Part shown: positions 55,976 to 64,000 of the stretch, one piece after another | How positions within the stretch are numbered: the stretch's first letter is position 1 | How the letters are laid out: every line of letters starts with the position of its first letter | Source: Vibrio scophthalmi LMG 19158 | GTDB taxonomy: Bacteria > Pseudomonadota > Gammaproteobacteria > Enterobacterales > Vibrionaceae | DNA: 64,000 bases | Direction of reading: 5' to 3' | NCBI RefSeq assembly: GCF_000222585.1 | Contig: NZ_AFWE01000175.1 | Location: 37,055 to 101,054 of the forward strand | Notes under the pieces: model-generated | Told to the model about the DNA's origin: nothing | The model's input: the letters and a program-made list of their open reading frames with translations, nothing else | The model's database searches: none | Translations under genes and position numbers: made by a program

Positions 55976-56894
55976 TATAGGGTTAATTGTGTTATTTTTT
56001 AATTTTATGCATTTCTTTTATTTGTTGTTAGATAAAGTCGGCTAAATATAATTAACTTTATCTAACTTAATATGTCAGCATCTAATAGATAAAATTGATT
56101 AGTATGTTTTGTCATGACACATGATTTGATATATATTTTCACTGTAAATCTATCATATGATTTGCACATTTAGTTGGATGCTCATAAACATAGAGAAATT
56201 AATAAGTTTTTTGGCTACTTGCCATAAAACTTATTAGTTATTTGAACGTGAAATGTGCAACATGCCATATATGTTGCTGAAGCTTTCCTATTACTGAATC
56301 TTATTAGGGTGCATATTCAAAGTGGTAGTGATTAATACCACTATATTTGAGGTCTAGATAATTTATTGAAGCTAAGTAGTGTTATTTCGATGCTGCACCG
56401 GGGGGGGGGTATCTGGAAGGGAGGTATGACTGAAAGCCAGACCTTACTATTGGAAATGTACTCGATAAGATAAATCAAGTTTAAAAAATTGGTGAACGTA
56501 AAGTGTTAACTTTTGTCTAGACTGACTACACTTGCGTTCAAGATGCTGACCGAAAACGAGAGAAAGGGAAAGTTTAGAGAACTTTAAGGGCTCAGATAGT
56601 TGAGTCTATATATACTTAATGATTAAAAAAGTGGTGCGTACAATAGTTTTGAATACCATATGAATATATTAATGAGCATTCATTGTCTAGTAACATAACC
56701 ATGATATTATGCGCTTTAATAGGAATTTCGATTCGACTATTACTAATGGCAGACACGCCTATTTTAAGTGCTTACTCTAAATATATAGATTTATGATATA
56801 TAGTATATATTTTTCGGCTTTGCTAAACTCGAACATATAATGATCGTAGGTATATATTAATCAGCTCTGTTTAAAGTTAAATTAAAGGTGAAAA
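55976..56894. other. 919-base AT-rich gap with a G10 tract
   Basis: No gene I can support is here. A run of ten G lies at 56400-56409, followed by GGGAGG and a 15-codon open frame that looks accidental. Broken reading fragments at about 56430-56600 could be the debris of a lost gene or insertion element, but I cannot name a family. TATAAT-like words are frequent because of the composition. Confidence 0.5.
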
Positions 56895-58121
56895 GTGAAT
56901 AGCATAGCGTTTTTTTATCCAAGTCATCTTTATGGTGGCGCTGAGTTACTGCTGTCTAGGGTAGCAATAATATTGAGCAGGAAGGGTTGTAAAATAACCG
57001 TTATAGATGTTGACAATGGAACTATTTCTAAGATTGTTGAACATGAAAATATAAAGATTGTAAAGTCTGAAAAATATTCACCGCAAGAGGTGGATTTCGA
57101 CATACTTATCACTACCGCGAATAAATATTCTGATATTTTCAATTGGATTTTGCCAACAAAAAATAGTAGAGTTATATTCTGGTCAGTGCATGTATATAAC
57201 ATGTATATCTTCTCTGAGCGATTTATCAAATTCCCTGTCTTGTCTAAAATATATAATAATTTTTTGCGAAAAATATTGCTGTTAGATTGGAAGTTAATGA
57301 AAGAAAGGATTGAACTTTTTAATAGAAAAAAAGGCCTATATTGTATGGACTCTGCAAGCAGGCTGTCTATTGAAAAGGAATATAAATTGAAAATCAATGA
57401 AAATTATATTCCGGTGTTTACTGATGGAAAGAAGCTAGAATATAGGACCTTTGATAATAGTTCAGACAAAATAGAAGTTTTTTTCCTTTCTAGATTGTCA
57501 GATTGTAAGGTTCCACCAATAATGTACACTTGCAAAGAGTTGTCTAAATTAAACCAAAACATAAAAGTTAACATTATTGGCGATGGTGTATTATTTGATG
57601 ATCTAAAAAAATACATATCAAGTTTAGAGCTAGACATGGAATTTTATGGCGTAATGCCGTCACATGAAGCCAAAGAATTACTTGTACGTAAAGCTGATAT
57701 TCTATTTGCTAATGGCACATCTGCTTTAGATGGCGCAAGCTTAGCTATACCAACAGTAAATATAGATGGCTGCCTTTCAGATTATCCAGAAAATTATAGG
57801 TTCATCTGGATTTTTCAACGCGAAGGTTATTCCTTAGGGGATATAATCGATAAGGATAGTTTGTTGCATAGCTTAGGTCACACCATGCCTAGTATACTAA
57901 GTCAACTTAAAGAAAATAGTGCTGAGATTGGAGAGAGATGTAAAAAACACCATGATGAGAATCATTCGATCGAAACCGCAATTAATAAAGTTGAAAAAGC
58001 TATTCTAGATTGCGAGCTATACTTAAAAGATGTTAAAAAAATAGATGATAAAATTTCCCTGTTGAAGTCGTGGGATTTATTTAAAAAATATAAAGATCAA
58101 ATAATAAAAATTAACCGTTAG
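56895..58121 (+). CDS. Family-4-like glycosyltransferase (GT-B fold)
   Basis: A GT-B type transferase of 408 residues. SHLYGGAELLLSRVAIILSRKG near the start is the acceptor-side glycine loop of family 4 enzymes. KIEVFFLSRLSDCKVPPIM and FANGTSALDGASLAIPTVNIDG occupy the donor-binding positions. The C-terminal helix is rich in Lys and Glu. It probably adds one sugar of the O-unit. The start is GTG with AAAGGTG upstream. It opens the downstream transferase block. Confidence 0.72.
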   Translation: MNSIAFFYPSHLYGGAELLLSRVAIILSRKGCKITVIDVDNGTISKIVEHENIKIVKSEKYSPQEVDFDILITTANKYSDIFNWILPTKNSRVIFWSVHVYNMYIFSERFIKFPVLSKIYNNFLRKILLLDWKLMKERIELFNRKKGLYCMDSASRLSIEKEYKLKINENYIPVFTDGKKLEYRTFDNSSDKIEVFFLSRLSDCKVPPIMYTCKELSKLNQNIKVNIIGDGVLFDDLKKYISSLELDMEFYGVMPSHEAKELLVRKADILFANGTSALDGASLAIPTVNIDGCLSDYPENYRFIWIFQREGYSLGDIIDKDSLLHSLGHTMPSILSQLKENSAEIGERCKKHHDENHSIETAINKVEKAILDCELYLKDVKKIDDKISLLKSWDLFKKYKDQIIKINR

Positions 58122-58141
58122 ATTATTTTCAAAGGCAATCT

Positions 58142-59188
58142 ATGTTGAAAAGCGAAGTTTATGTGATAAATTCTTTTCCATCAATTAAAAATGAAAAAGA
58201 AGGAAAACAGCAAAGAGTTAAAGCGATTGATTCAATTATTAGTGATGTTTCTCGTTGTTATATAGATTTAACTGTCAGAGGTAATTTTATACCTCGAATA
58301 CTCAATGTTGCTGAAGGAGTAATTGAAGTTAGATTGAATTATTTTCTTTATTCTCTATTTGTATCTCTTTTTCTTATCCTAAAGAAACCTGTTGTATATG
58401 TACATTCGGTTTTTGAGTCAGTAAAAGTAATACCTGCTTTTTTCTTTTCTAACAATATTATACTTGACCTCCATGGTGTTGTACCCGAAGAGTTGAACCT
58501 TATAAATAAAAATGGGAAATCAATCTTATATAGGTGGATAGAGATGATTTCGGTAAAAAAGAGTAAAATGAACGTTGTTGTGACAAGAAAGATGGCTAGT
58601 CATTTTTCTAAAAAATATCGACAATCTGAGAAAAGGTTCATAGTTGTCCCAATATTTTCTATTATTACCAAGTCATCTCTTGGTAAGGACTCTAAATTAA
58701 CCGCTATCTATGCTGGAGGCATGCAAAAATGGCAATGTATAGATAAAATGGTGAGTTTTATTCGAAATGAAAAAAGGTTAAATTACAAACTATACTTTCC
58801 TTCGCCGAGCGATTTTATAACGAGCTATCCAGATATTACTCTGATGGATAATGTTACTATATCAACAGGGACCCCAGAAGAAATATTCACGGAATATAAC
58901 AAGTCTCATTTTGGTTTAATAATCCGTGATGACGTTGTGATAAACCAAGTAGCATGTCCAACAAAGTTGATAGAGTATATAAATTCTGATTTGGTGCCGA
59001 TTGTTGGGGATTGCTCAATTGGTGATTTTGAAGATTTGGGAATGAAGAGTATTCATTACCAAAATTTTGACTACAATAAATTGGCATTAGATTCGTTCGA
59101 CAATAAAGAGCTGAAAAAAAATCTAATTGAGTTAAGTATAAATGGTAAAGTTGACTTAACTAACCTGCTTAGGGATTTGGGTTTATAA
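58142..59188 (+). CDS. Glycosyltransferase-like protein (GT-B fold, family 4 type)
   Basis: The 348-residue protein has the outline of a GT-B transferase with weak motifs. There is a hydrophobic stretch at about 60-82, then ILDLHGVVPEELNL, and in the second half LTAIYAGGMQKWQCIDKMV and GLIIRDDVVINQVACPTKLIEYI, where the donor site of family 4 enzymes would lie. It follows the previous gene by 20 bases and ends directly against wzy. It is probably another O-unit transferase; sugar unknown. Confidence 0.65.
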   Translation: MLKSEVYVINSFPSIKNEKEGKQQRVKAIDSIISDVSRCYIDLTVRGNFIPRILNVAEGVIEVRLNYFLYSLFVSLFLILKKPVVYVHSVFESVKVIPAFFFSNNIILDLHGVVPEELNLINKNGKSILYRWIEMISVKKSKMNVVVTRKMASHFSKKYRQSEKRFIVVPIFSIITKSSLGKDSKLTAIYAGGMQKWQCIDKMVSFIRNEKRLNYKLYFPSPSDFITSYPDITLMDNVTISTGTPEEIFTEYNKSHFGLIIRDDVVINQVACPTKLIEYINSDLVPIVGDCSIGDFEDLGMKSIHYQNFDYNKLALDSFDNKELKKNLIELSINGKVDLTNLLRDLGL

Positions 59189-60388
59189 ATGATTCTTCAA
59201 GAAAACTATAGTACAACAAAATTTACTATGTTTTTGTTGATTTTCGCAGTTGCAATTAGCTGGAGTCAGCCATTTGGCTATTTAACCCAGATTAAAGGAA
59301 ATGTTTGGTTTTGTTCCTCTCTTTTGTTTATATTGTCACGTCATTTGCTTTTTCACTCGAAGGTTAATGTTAATTCGATATTTATGGTGTTGATTTTTTT
59401 TATTTCCACCTTGAGTCTTGGATTGTTTAAAGAATCATTGGTTTTTCTAAAAAGCTTTTCACTAATATTACTATCTTCATTGACTTTTTGTTTATTAAAG
59501 CCCAGTCGACGAGATTGTGTGTGTATATTTAAATGCTTAACCATCTTTTCCTATCTTTCTTTGGCTTGTTCAATATTATCATTTGTTTATGCATACGTTG
59601 GAGGAGAATCATCTTATTCTTTCCCTCTGCTAGATGGAAGAATTAGTTATTTTCACATAGCATCTTTTTCTAATGTATGGAACGGTAATATAATTAGGCC
59701 GGGATTTATTTATGATGAGCCAGGTGCCTATTCATTTTTCTTATGTTTTGTTTGCTTCGGTCGTCTACTATTAAATATGGATAATAAACATAGCTTTTTC
59801 ATTTTATTTTTAGGGTGTATTACTCTTAGTGTAATGCACTTTATTGTATTGGTAAGCTTCGTTTTAATATCTTTGACTAGTAGGCAAAGGGGGGTTGCAA
59901 TATTATTAATTTCAAGCTTTCTTATTTTTTACTTTGTTAGCGGGCAAGTGTTTTTAGATCATTTACTCGATAGGTTTTCACTTTCTTCTGAAGCAATATT
60001 CGATAACAATAGAGTAAAGCAAGTGTTGAATTTTATTTCATTAATTAGCGAAAAACCAGAAGTTATATATACTGGATACGATAATTTATTTGGAAATGAG
60101 AAAATGCTATGGCACATCTATGGTGATATGGGGGCATCTCCTATTACTCCAATACTACAATTTGGTTTGATGGGGCTTATTGTTCAGTTTTTTTTGTTTG
60201 CTATGTTATTAAGAAGCTTTTTTAAACAAGTGTGGGTAAAAAACGAAATATTTGTATCTTTATTGATGTGCTTGATGCTACTACAAAGGCCTTTTTATTT
60301 GGGGGCGGGGTATTCTTTGATGGTCGTAATGATCATTTATATTAATTTTCTTTCGGCGGATTCAATCAAAGCACACACTAGGAATTAG
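59189..60388 (+). CDS. wzy: O-antigen polymerase Wzy
   Basis: Wzy joins O-units into chains in the periplasm. The 399-residue protein is very hydrophobic with about 11 membrane segments. A large soluble loop near residues 270-320 (DNNRVKQVLNFISLISEKPE) and a loop near 150-180 with IIRPGFIYDEPGAYSFFL, containing Arg and Glu, are the hallmark loops of the family. Wzy proteins are too diverse to name by sequence, but position among transferases and topology support it. It is exclusive of WaaL, found at 36739. Confidence 0.8.
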   Translation: MILQENYSTTKFTMFLLIFAVAISWSQPFGYLTQIKGNVWFCSSLLFILSRHLLFHSKVNVNSIFMVLIFFISTLSLGLFKESLVFLKSFSLILLSSLTFCLLKPSRRDCVCIFKCLTIFSYLSLACSILSFVYAYVGGESSYSFPLLDGRISYFHIASFSNVWNGNIIRPGFIYDEPGAYSFFLCFVCFGRLLLNMDNKHSFFILFLGCITLSVMHFIVLVSFVLISLTSRQRGVAILLISSFLIFYFVSGQVFLDHLLDRFSLSSEAIFDNNRVKQVLNFISLISEKPEVIYTGYDNLFGNEKMLWHIYGDMGASPITPILQFGLMGLIVQFFLFAMLLRSFFKQVWVKNEIFVSLLMCLMLLQRPFYLGAGYSLMVVMIIYINFLSADSIKAHTRN

Positions 60389-60389
60389 G

Positions 60390-61214
60390 ATGAAAATAGC
60401 AATTCTGTTGTCAGCATATAATGGGGAGAAATTTTTGCTCGAGCAAGTTTCCTCTTTATTTGATCAAGAAACGAATTTTGATTTCGACATTTATATAAGA
60501 GATGACGGTTCAATAGATAATACTACATTTATGATTGATAATCTCAGGAAAAATAATGTTAATGTAAAGATATCTAATAGTTCCGGCCAAAACATGGGAG
60601 CAAAACATAGCTTTTTGAAAATGTTGTCTGAAGTCGATGCAGATTACTATTTCTTTTGCGATCAAGATGATATTTGGAGAAAGGATAAAATACAAAAGTC
60701 GATTGTTGAAATTATGAAGTCAGATAGATCGAATTCAGTAATACCGCGTCTACTTTTTACTGATTTGCTTCTCGTTAATGAGGTTGGTAGAAGTCTTGAT
60801 GAAACATATTGGGGAAAAAGAGGAATAAAGGAATCTTTTTTTGTTCATTGGCATAATTTTCTAACCTTTAGCATGGTTACCGGTTGTACTATGTGTTTTA
60901 ATCGTGAACTGAGAAATCTTGCGTTATCTACTAATTGCCCAGATGCATTTTTTCATGACCAGTGGCTATCTGTCTTAGCAAAGAAATATGGAGAAGTTGT
61001 TTATATAAATGACACTTTTGTTTATTACAGACAGCATGGTAGTAATGTTGTGGGCGCAGACTCAAATACAATACGAAATGTTTTTAAAAAGATTTTTAAT
61101 AATTTTTTTAAAAATAGAAAGATGTATTTTGAAATGTGCAAGGAATATGAGTTGTCAATGTTGAAATTTTTTAAAATAAAAATTTGTCTTTTTTTAAAGT
61201 CGCGCGTTAAATGA
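60390..61214 (+). CDS. Family-2 glycosyltransferase, rhamnosyltransferase-like
   Basis: A GT-A transferase of 274 residues. It starts IAILLSAYNGEKFLLEQVSSLFDQ, typical of WbbL/RfbN-like O-antigen rhamnosyltransferases. IYIRDDGSIDNT binds UDP/dTDP and FFCDQDDIW is the metal-binding site. GCTMCFNREL and HDQWLSVLAKKYG are the acceptor region. Since dTDP-rhamnose is made in this locus it is a fair candidate to use it. It lies one base after wzy. Confidence 0.82.
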   Translation: MKIAILLSAYNGEKFLLEQVSSLFDQETNFDFDIYIRDDGSIDNTTFMIDNLRKNNVNVKISNSSGQNMGAKHSFLKMLSEVDADYYFFCDQDDIWRKDKIQKSIVEIMKSDRSNSVIPRLLFTDLLLVNEVGRSLDETYWGKRGIKESFFVHWHNFLTFSMVTGCTMCFNRELRNLALSTNCPDAFFHDQWLSVLAKKYGEVVYINDTFVYYRQHGSNVVGADSNTIRNVFKKIFNNFFKNRKMYFEMCKEYELSMLKFFKIKICLFLKSRVK

Positions 61215-61258
61215 GTGGCTAATTTTGCATTGAATTTAAATTTGTGTTAAGGGAAAAA

Positions 61259-62317
61259 ATGAAAAGAGTAGCAGTTATAGGAACCGTTGGTATTCCTGCA
61301 TGTTATGGTGGTTTCGAAACTTTGGTAGAGAATATAGTACTTAATTCATCGAATAATATTTGCTATGAAGTTTTCTGTTCGTCCGCAGCTTACGGCAAGA
61401 AGGAACCAAGCTATAATAATGTAAAGTTGACTTACATCCCAATTAAAGCGAATGGAATACAAAGTGTCTTTTATGACATATTTAGTTTGCTACTTTGTGT
61501 GATAAAAAAACCCGATACAGTCCTTATTCTTGGTGTCTCTGGTTGCATTTTTTTGCCTGTTTTTAAGCTACTTAGTAGATCTAAAATTGTAACTAATATC
61601 GACGGGTTAGAATGGAAGCGTGATAAATGGTCTTCTCTAGCTAGAAAATTTCTGAAATTATCCGAGAAATTAGCAGTTAAATTTTCAGACGTTATCATCA
61701 CAGATAATCAGGCTATTGGTGACTATGTAGCAAAAGAATATCAAGTTAGTAGTAAGACTATAGCTTATGGAGGTGATCATGTGATAACTGGAGACTTGGC
61801 AGGGGTTAAGAAGGAAGATTATTATCTATCTATATGTAGGATAGAGCCGGAGAATAATGTTGATATGATTTTGAAAACATTTGAAAAATCTGGTTACCCA
61901 TTGAAGTTCGTAGGCAATTGGAACAACAGTGTTTATGGCCGGAATTTGAAAGCGAAATATTCAATGATTGGTAATATTCAACTTTTGGATCCTATATATG
62001 ACCTGACTGAACTATTTCAGCTCCGGGCACGTTGTGCAGGCTACGTACACGGGCACTCTGCAGGGGGGACTAATCCTTCTCTTGTAGAAGCTATGCAATT
62101 TTCAATGCCTATATATGCTTTTGACTGTTTGTTTAATCGTTATACAACAGGAGATAAAGCATTTTATTTTAAAGATGCAAACGATTTGTATGAGTTAATG
62201 CTAGAAGATCCAGAGAAACGCGAAAATTTGCTTGCTATGGCTGAAGACATGAAAAATATTGCCAGTCAAAGATATACCTGGGATATTATTTCGTCTTCCT
62301 ATGAAGCAACTTATTAA
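61259..62317 (+). CDS. DUF1972-type glycosyltransferase (rhamnosyltransferase-like)
   Basis: The N-terminus RVAVIGTVGIPACYGGFETL is the signature of the DUF1972 plus family-4 transferase group, several of which are rhamnosyltransferases. NIDGLEWKRDKWS, AYGGDHV, and GHSAGGTNPSLVEAM are the acceptor, hinge and donor motifs. The start at 61259 has AAGGGA upstream, giving 352 residues. It is the last complete cell gene of the locus before insertion-element debris. It is likely to use dTDP-rhamnose or another sugar of the O-unit. Confidence 0.82.
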   Translation: MKRVAVIGTVGIPACYGGFETLVENIVLNSSNNICYEVFCSSAAYGKKEPSYNNVKLTYIPIKANGIQSVFYDIFSLLLCVIKKPDTVLILGVSGCIFLPVFKLLSRSKIVTNIDGLEWKRDKWSSLARKFLKLSEKLAVKFSDVIITDNQAIGDYVAKEYQVSSKTIAYGGDHVITGDLAGVKKEDYYLSICRIEPENNVDMILKTFEKSGYPLKFVGNWNNSVYGRNLKAKYSMIGNIQLLDPIYDLTELFQLRARCAGYVHGHSAGGTNPSLVEAMQFSMPIYAFDCLFNRYTTGDKAFYFKDANDLYELMLEDPEKRENLLAMAEDMKNIASQRYTWDIISSSYEATY

Positions 62318-63340
62318 TTACATTGTTAAAGTTTGATTGATCAAACCGTTAACTTTACTTCATTTATTATGTTGGAACTTGCGTTTACATCGAATAACAA
62401 TGCTAGTATTAATACTGTTGTCGCTTAAATCCGAGTTTCCGCAGCCAATTTAGGAATAAATTGCTCATATAAAGAATTAAGTCATTTGAGTAGCCGGGTC
62501 TGATGCTCTTGGAGTCCGGTTATGAAGCAATGACTTCCTAATTAGAGTGCGTAGATGCCTTCGAATTTTAAGAATACCCAGCGCGCTGTTGGTTTAGTTG
62601 TTGTTTTCTTCTTCACCATACTCGAGAAGAGCTCTTCCACTTTGTCGAGCTGCGCTCTGATTTTGTGCTTTAAACTTGCGTAAACGAGGAGGCTTAGGCT
62701 CATATCATCAGTAGCACCTCAATACGCTGCGGTTTCTTTAGAAAGATGGATGAAGTTAGGAACCCAGGGCTTTACCAAAAGCGAGACCCGCGCTCGACCT
62801 TTTGTTGGGATTTGTAATGCTCAGTGTAACTATTCATCCGTGAGCTATTGACGACGGTTTACGATAAGAATGCTGGCGTTTGATAATCCACTTTGAGCAT
62901 ATGATGTTCGACGATTGCATGCAGCTATTTATAAGCTGAGAGCTGTTGAAGTTTAGCGGTCTCGATAAGTGAGAACATCCGCCCACGGAACAGGCCTCCA
63001 CGATATGAACGAGTTACATAACAGCACTTTCTCATCAATATGCAATTTCGAAGAACTCGCCCTGCAGCATTGTTCGTAATTAGACATTCGGAGTCATCCA
63101 TAAAACGCCAGAGCATAGGATCTTCAGCGATGAGGTTGCGGCATTGGCCTTTATGCCCGGGTTGAGCTCCTTGTTTTTTCCAGATTGCCCCCACGAAAAG
63201 ATCACTCAAGTTGGATATGGGATCAAGTTAACTAGGTCACAGAACTTTGGTGTCAAGGTCTCGTAGGAGAACAGTTACGATTTTGGGGCTAAGAACGTTT
63301 TTTGGTTTGGGTGAACATTCGACAAAATCCTCGTTGAAAA
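62318..63340 (-). mobile_element. Degraded IS66-family transposase (tnpC) remnant and debris
   Basis: On the minus strand, 63209 down to about 62860 encodes the C-terminal part of an IS66 TnpC: DDSECLITNNAAGRVLR, then MFSLIETAKLQQLSAYK, an in-frame stop, then LHAIVEHHMLKVD. IS66 proteins normally have NNxAERALR here, so the Glu is replaced by Gly in addition to the stop. The rest, 62318 to about 62850, holds stop-rich fragments with no clear family. The element is dead. Confidence 0.7.
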
Positions 63341-63415
63341 GTAAGCGCGCAATTAACCCCACATTCTAATCCCAGCAAGACTTTGTCATAGTTTTTCTAA
63401 CCTACTGGAGGAACT

Positions 63416-63715
63416 ATGACTCAATCAGAAAAACACCAATACTGGACGGCTATCGTCACTAAGCAGCAAGAAAGCGAGCTTTCTGTTCCCAATTTTTGTA
63501 AAGAGCACGACATCAGCTATCCCACTTTTCATTATTGGCTAAAAAAACTCAAACAAACCGATGATGAACAAGTCGCCCACCAAGTGGTCATGAGTGATCT
63601 GCCATCTCTTGGTTCGGAGGCTGTGATTTTACATCTACCCAATGGACTGAGAGCGGAGTTGCCAACCTCACTTTCATTAACCCAAATTCAAATCTGGCTG
63701 AAGGCACTGCAATGA
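63416..63715 (+). CDS. tnpA: IS66-family accessory protein TnpA
   Basis: A 99-residue protein with a helix-turn-helix typical of IS66 ORF1: WTAIVTKQQESELSVPNFCK then HDISYPTFHYWLKKL. The C-terminus AVILHLPNGLRAELP is the conserved strand pair. It has a good AGGAGG-like site (GGAGGAACT) before the ATG. Its stop overlaps the tnpB start as ATGA. Intact by sequence. Confidence 0.88.
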   Translation: MTQSEKHQYWTAIVTKQQESELSVPNFCKEHDISYPTFHYWLKKLKQTDDEQVAHQVVMSDLPSLGSEAVILHLPNGLRAELPTSLSLTQIQIWLKALQ

Positions 63716-63998
63716 TCCCAAGTGGTGCCATCTATCTTGTCTCTGGCATTACGGATATGAGGAAGTCGATTGATGGTCTGTCTCTTATTGTGGCCGAGAC
63801 AAAATCAAAATTCTCTTTTGGGATACCAATGGGTTTTGGCTTTATTATCGCCGACTAGAAAAAGGTCGATTTAAATGGCCAAAACCGACAGTATCGGGTC
63901 ATATACACATCTCAACTCAACAACTTAACTGGCTATTATCAGGGCTAAATCTTGAAAATCCAAAGGCTCATCAGCCGCTTTATGGGCGAGAAGTGTGA
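63712..63998 (+). pseudogene. tnpB: IS66-family TnpB, internally deleted
   Basis: The frame starts MIPSGAIYLVSGITDMRKSI and DGLSLIVAE, as in complete TnpB. It then breaks: the next recognisable part, DKIKILFWDTNGFWLYYRRL and KGRFKWPKPTVSG, is in another frame and about 20-25 residues are missing. The natural C-terminus LYGREV is at 63998. TnpB is needed by IS66 elements, so this copy probably cannot transpose alone. Confidence 0.82.
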
Positions 63999-64000
63999 GC

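Larger units (their letters stand above)
63341..64000 (+). mobile_element. IS66-family element, left end (runs off the window)
   Basis: The left inverted repeat begins GTAAGCGCGCAATTAACCCC, the typical IS66 family terminus. It is followed by tnpA and a damaged tnpB in the standard overlapping order; tnpC would lie beyond 64000. The right end and target duplication are not visible. The eight bases before the left end are GTTGAAAA. Confidence 0.85.

Noticed and set aside
56424-56473. Short open frame after the G10 tract with GGGAGG before its ATG
   Set aside because: Only 15 codons and the spacing from GGAGG to ATG is too short.

Overview
This window is a stretch of a Vibrio chromosome (most likely chromosome I). 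The evidence is gene order and protein character: comF-nfuA-nudE-cysQ, a Vibrio-type lipoprotein chitobiase, gmk-rpoZ-spoT-trmH-recG, yicC/rph-pyrE-lpxL-slmA-coaBC, a chemotaxis receptor, radC-rpmBG-mutM-coaD, and then the LPS core genes up to hldD. The species cannot be fixed from sequence reading alone.

Positions 1 to about 30,200 are housekeeping DNA with little foreign material: biotin (bioH), Fe-S (nfuA), nucleotide and CoA metabolism (cysQ, nudE, gmk, pyrE, coaBC, coaD), the stringent response (spoT), DNA repair (recG, radC, mutM), ribosomal proteins (rpmB, rpmG), pyridoxal kinase, a purine permease behind two PurR-like boxes, and chitobiase behind a long regulatory region. The gaps carry many simple terminators and several kinds of palindromic or repetitive intergenic elements typical of dispersed repeats.

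Positions 30,173 to 42,975 hold the lipid A / LPS core locus, mostly on the minus strand. It contains a frameshifted family-90 glycosyltransferase, coaD, two family-2 glycosyltransferases (one WaaE-like), a family-9 heptosyltransferase, then dgkA and kdkA on the plus strand, then waaA, waaL, waaF, a family-25 glycosyltransferase, an LpxM-type acyltransferase, ugd and hldD. Many neighbours overlap by ATGA or TAATG, which suggests translational coupling.

From 43,200 to the right edge is an O-antigen (or capsule) locus on the plus strand. It opens with an rfaH gene broken by a one-base frameshift and an ops/JUMPStart element at 43,814. A scrambled ISAs1-family (H-repeat/IS1358-like) transposase follows. 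Next comes a dTDP-3-amino-sugar module: FdtA-type ketoisomerase, hexapeptide acetyltransferase, a beta-propeller protein of unknown role, a GNAT/FemAB-like acyltransferase and an FdtB-type aminotransferase. After that are a complete rmlBADC set, wzx, wecB, four glycosyltransferases and wzy. The window closes with degraded IS66 DNA and the left part of another IS66-family element whose tnpB is deleted. This block is clearly richer in A+T than the rest, except for rmlBADC, so it looks like a transferred mosaic. The initiating sugar-phosphate transferase and wzz are not in the window. The most notable points are the broken rfaH next to its target element, the A7 frameshift in the core glycosyltransferase, and the undescribed beta-propeller/acyltransferase pair inside the amino-sugar module.
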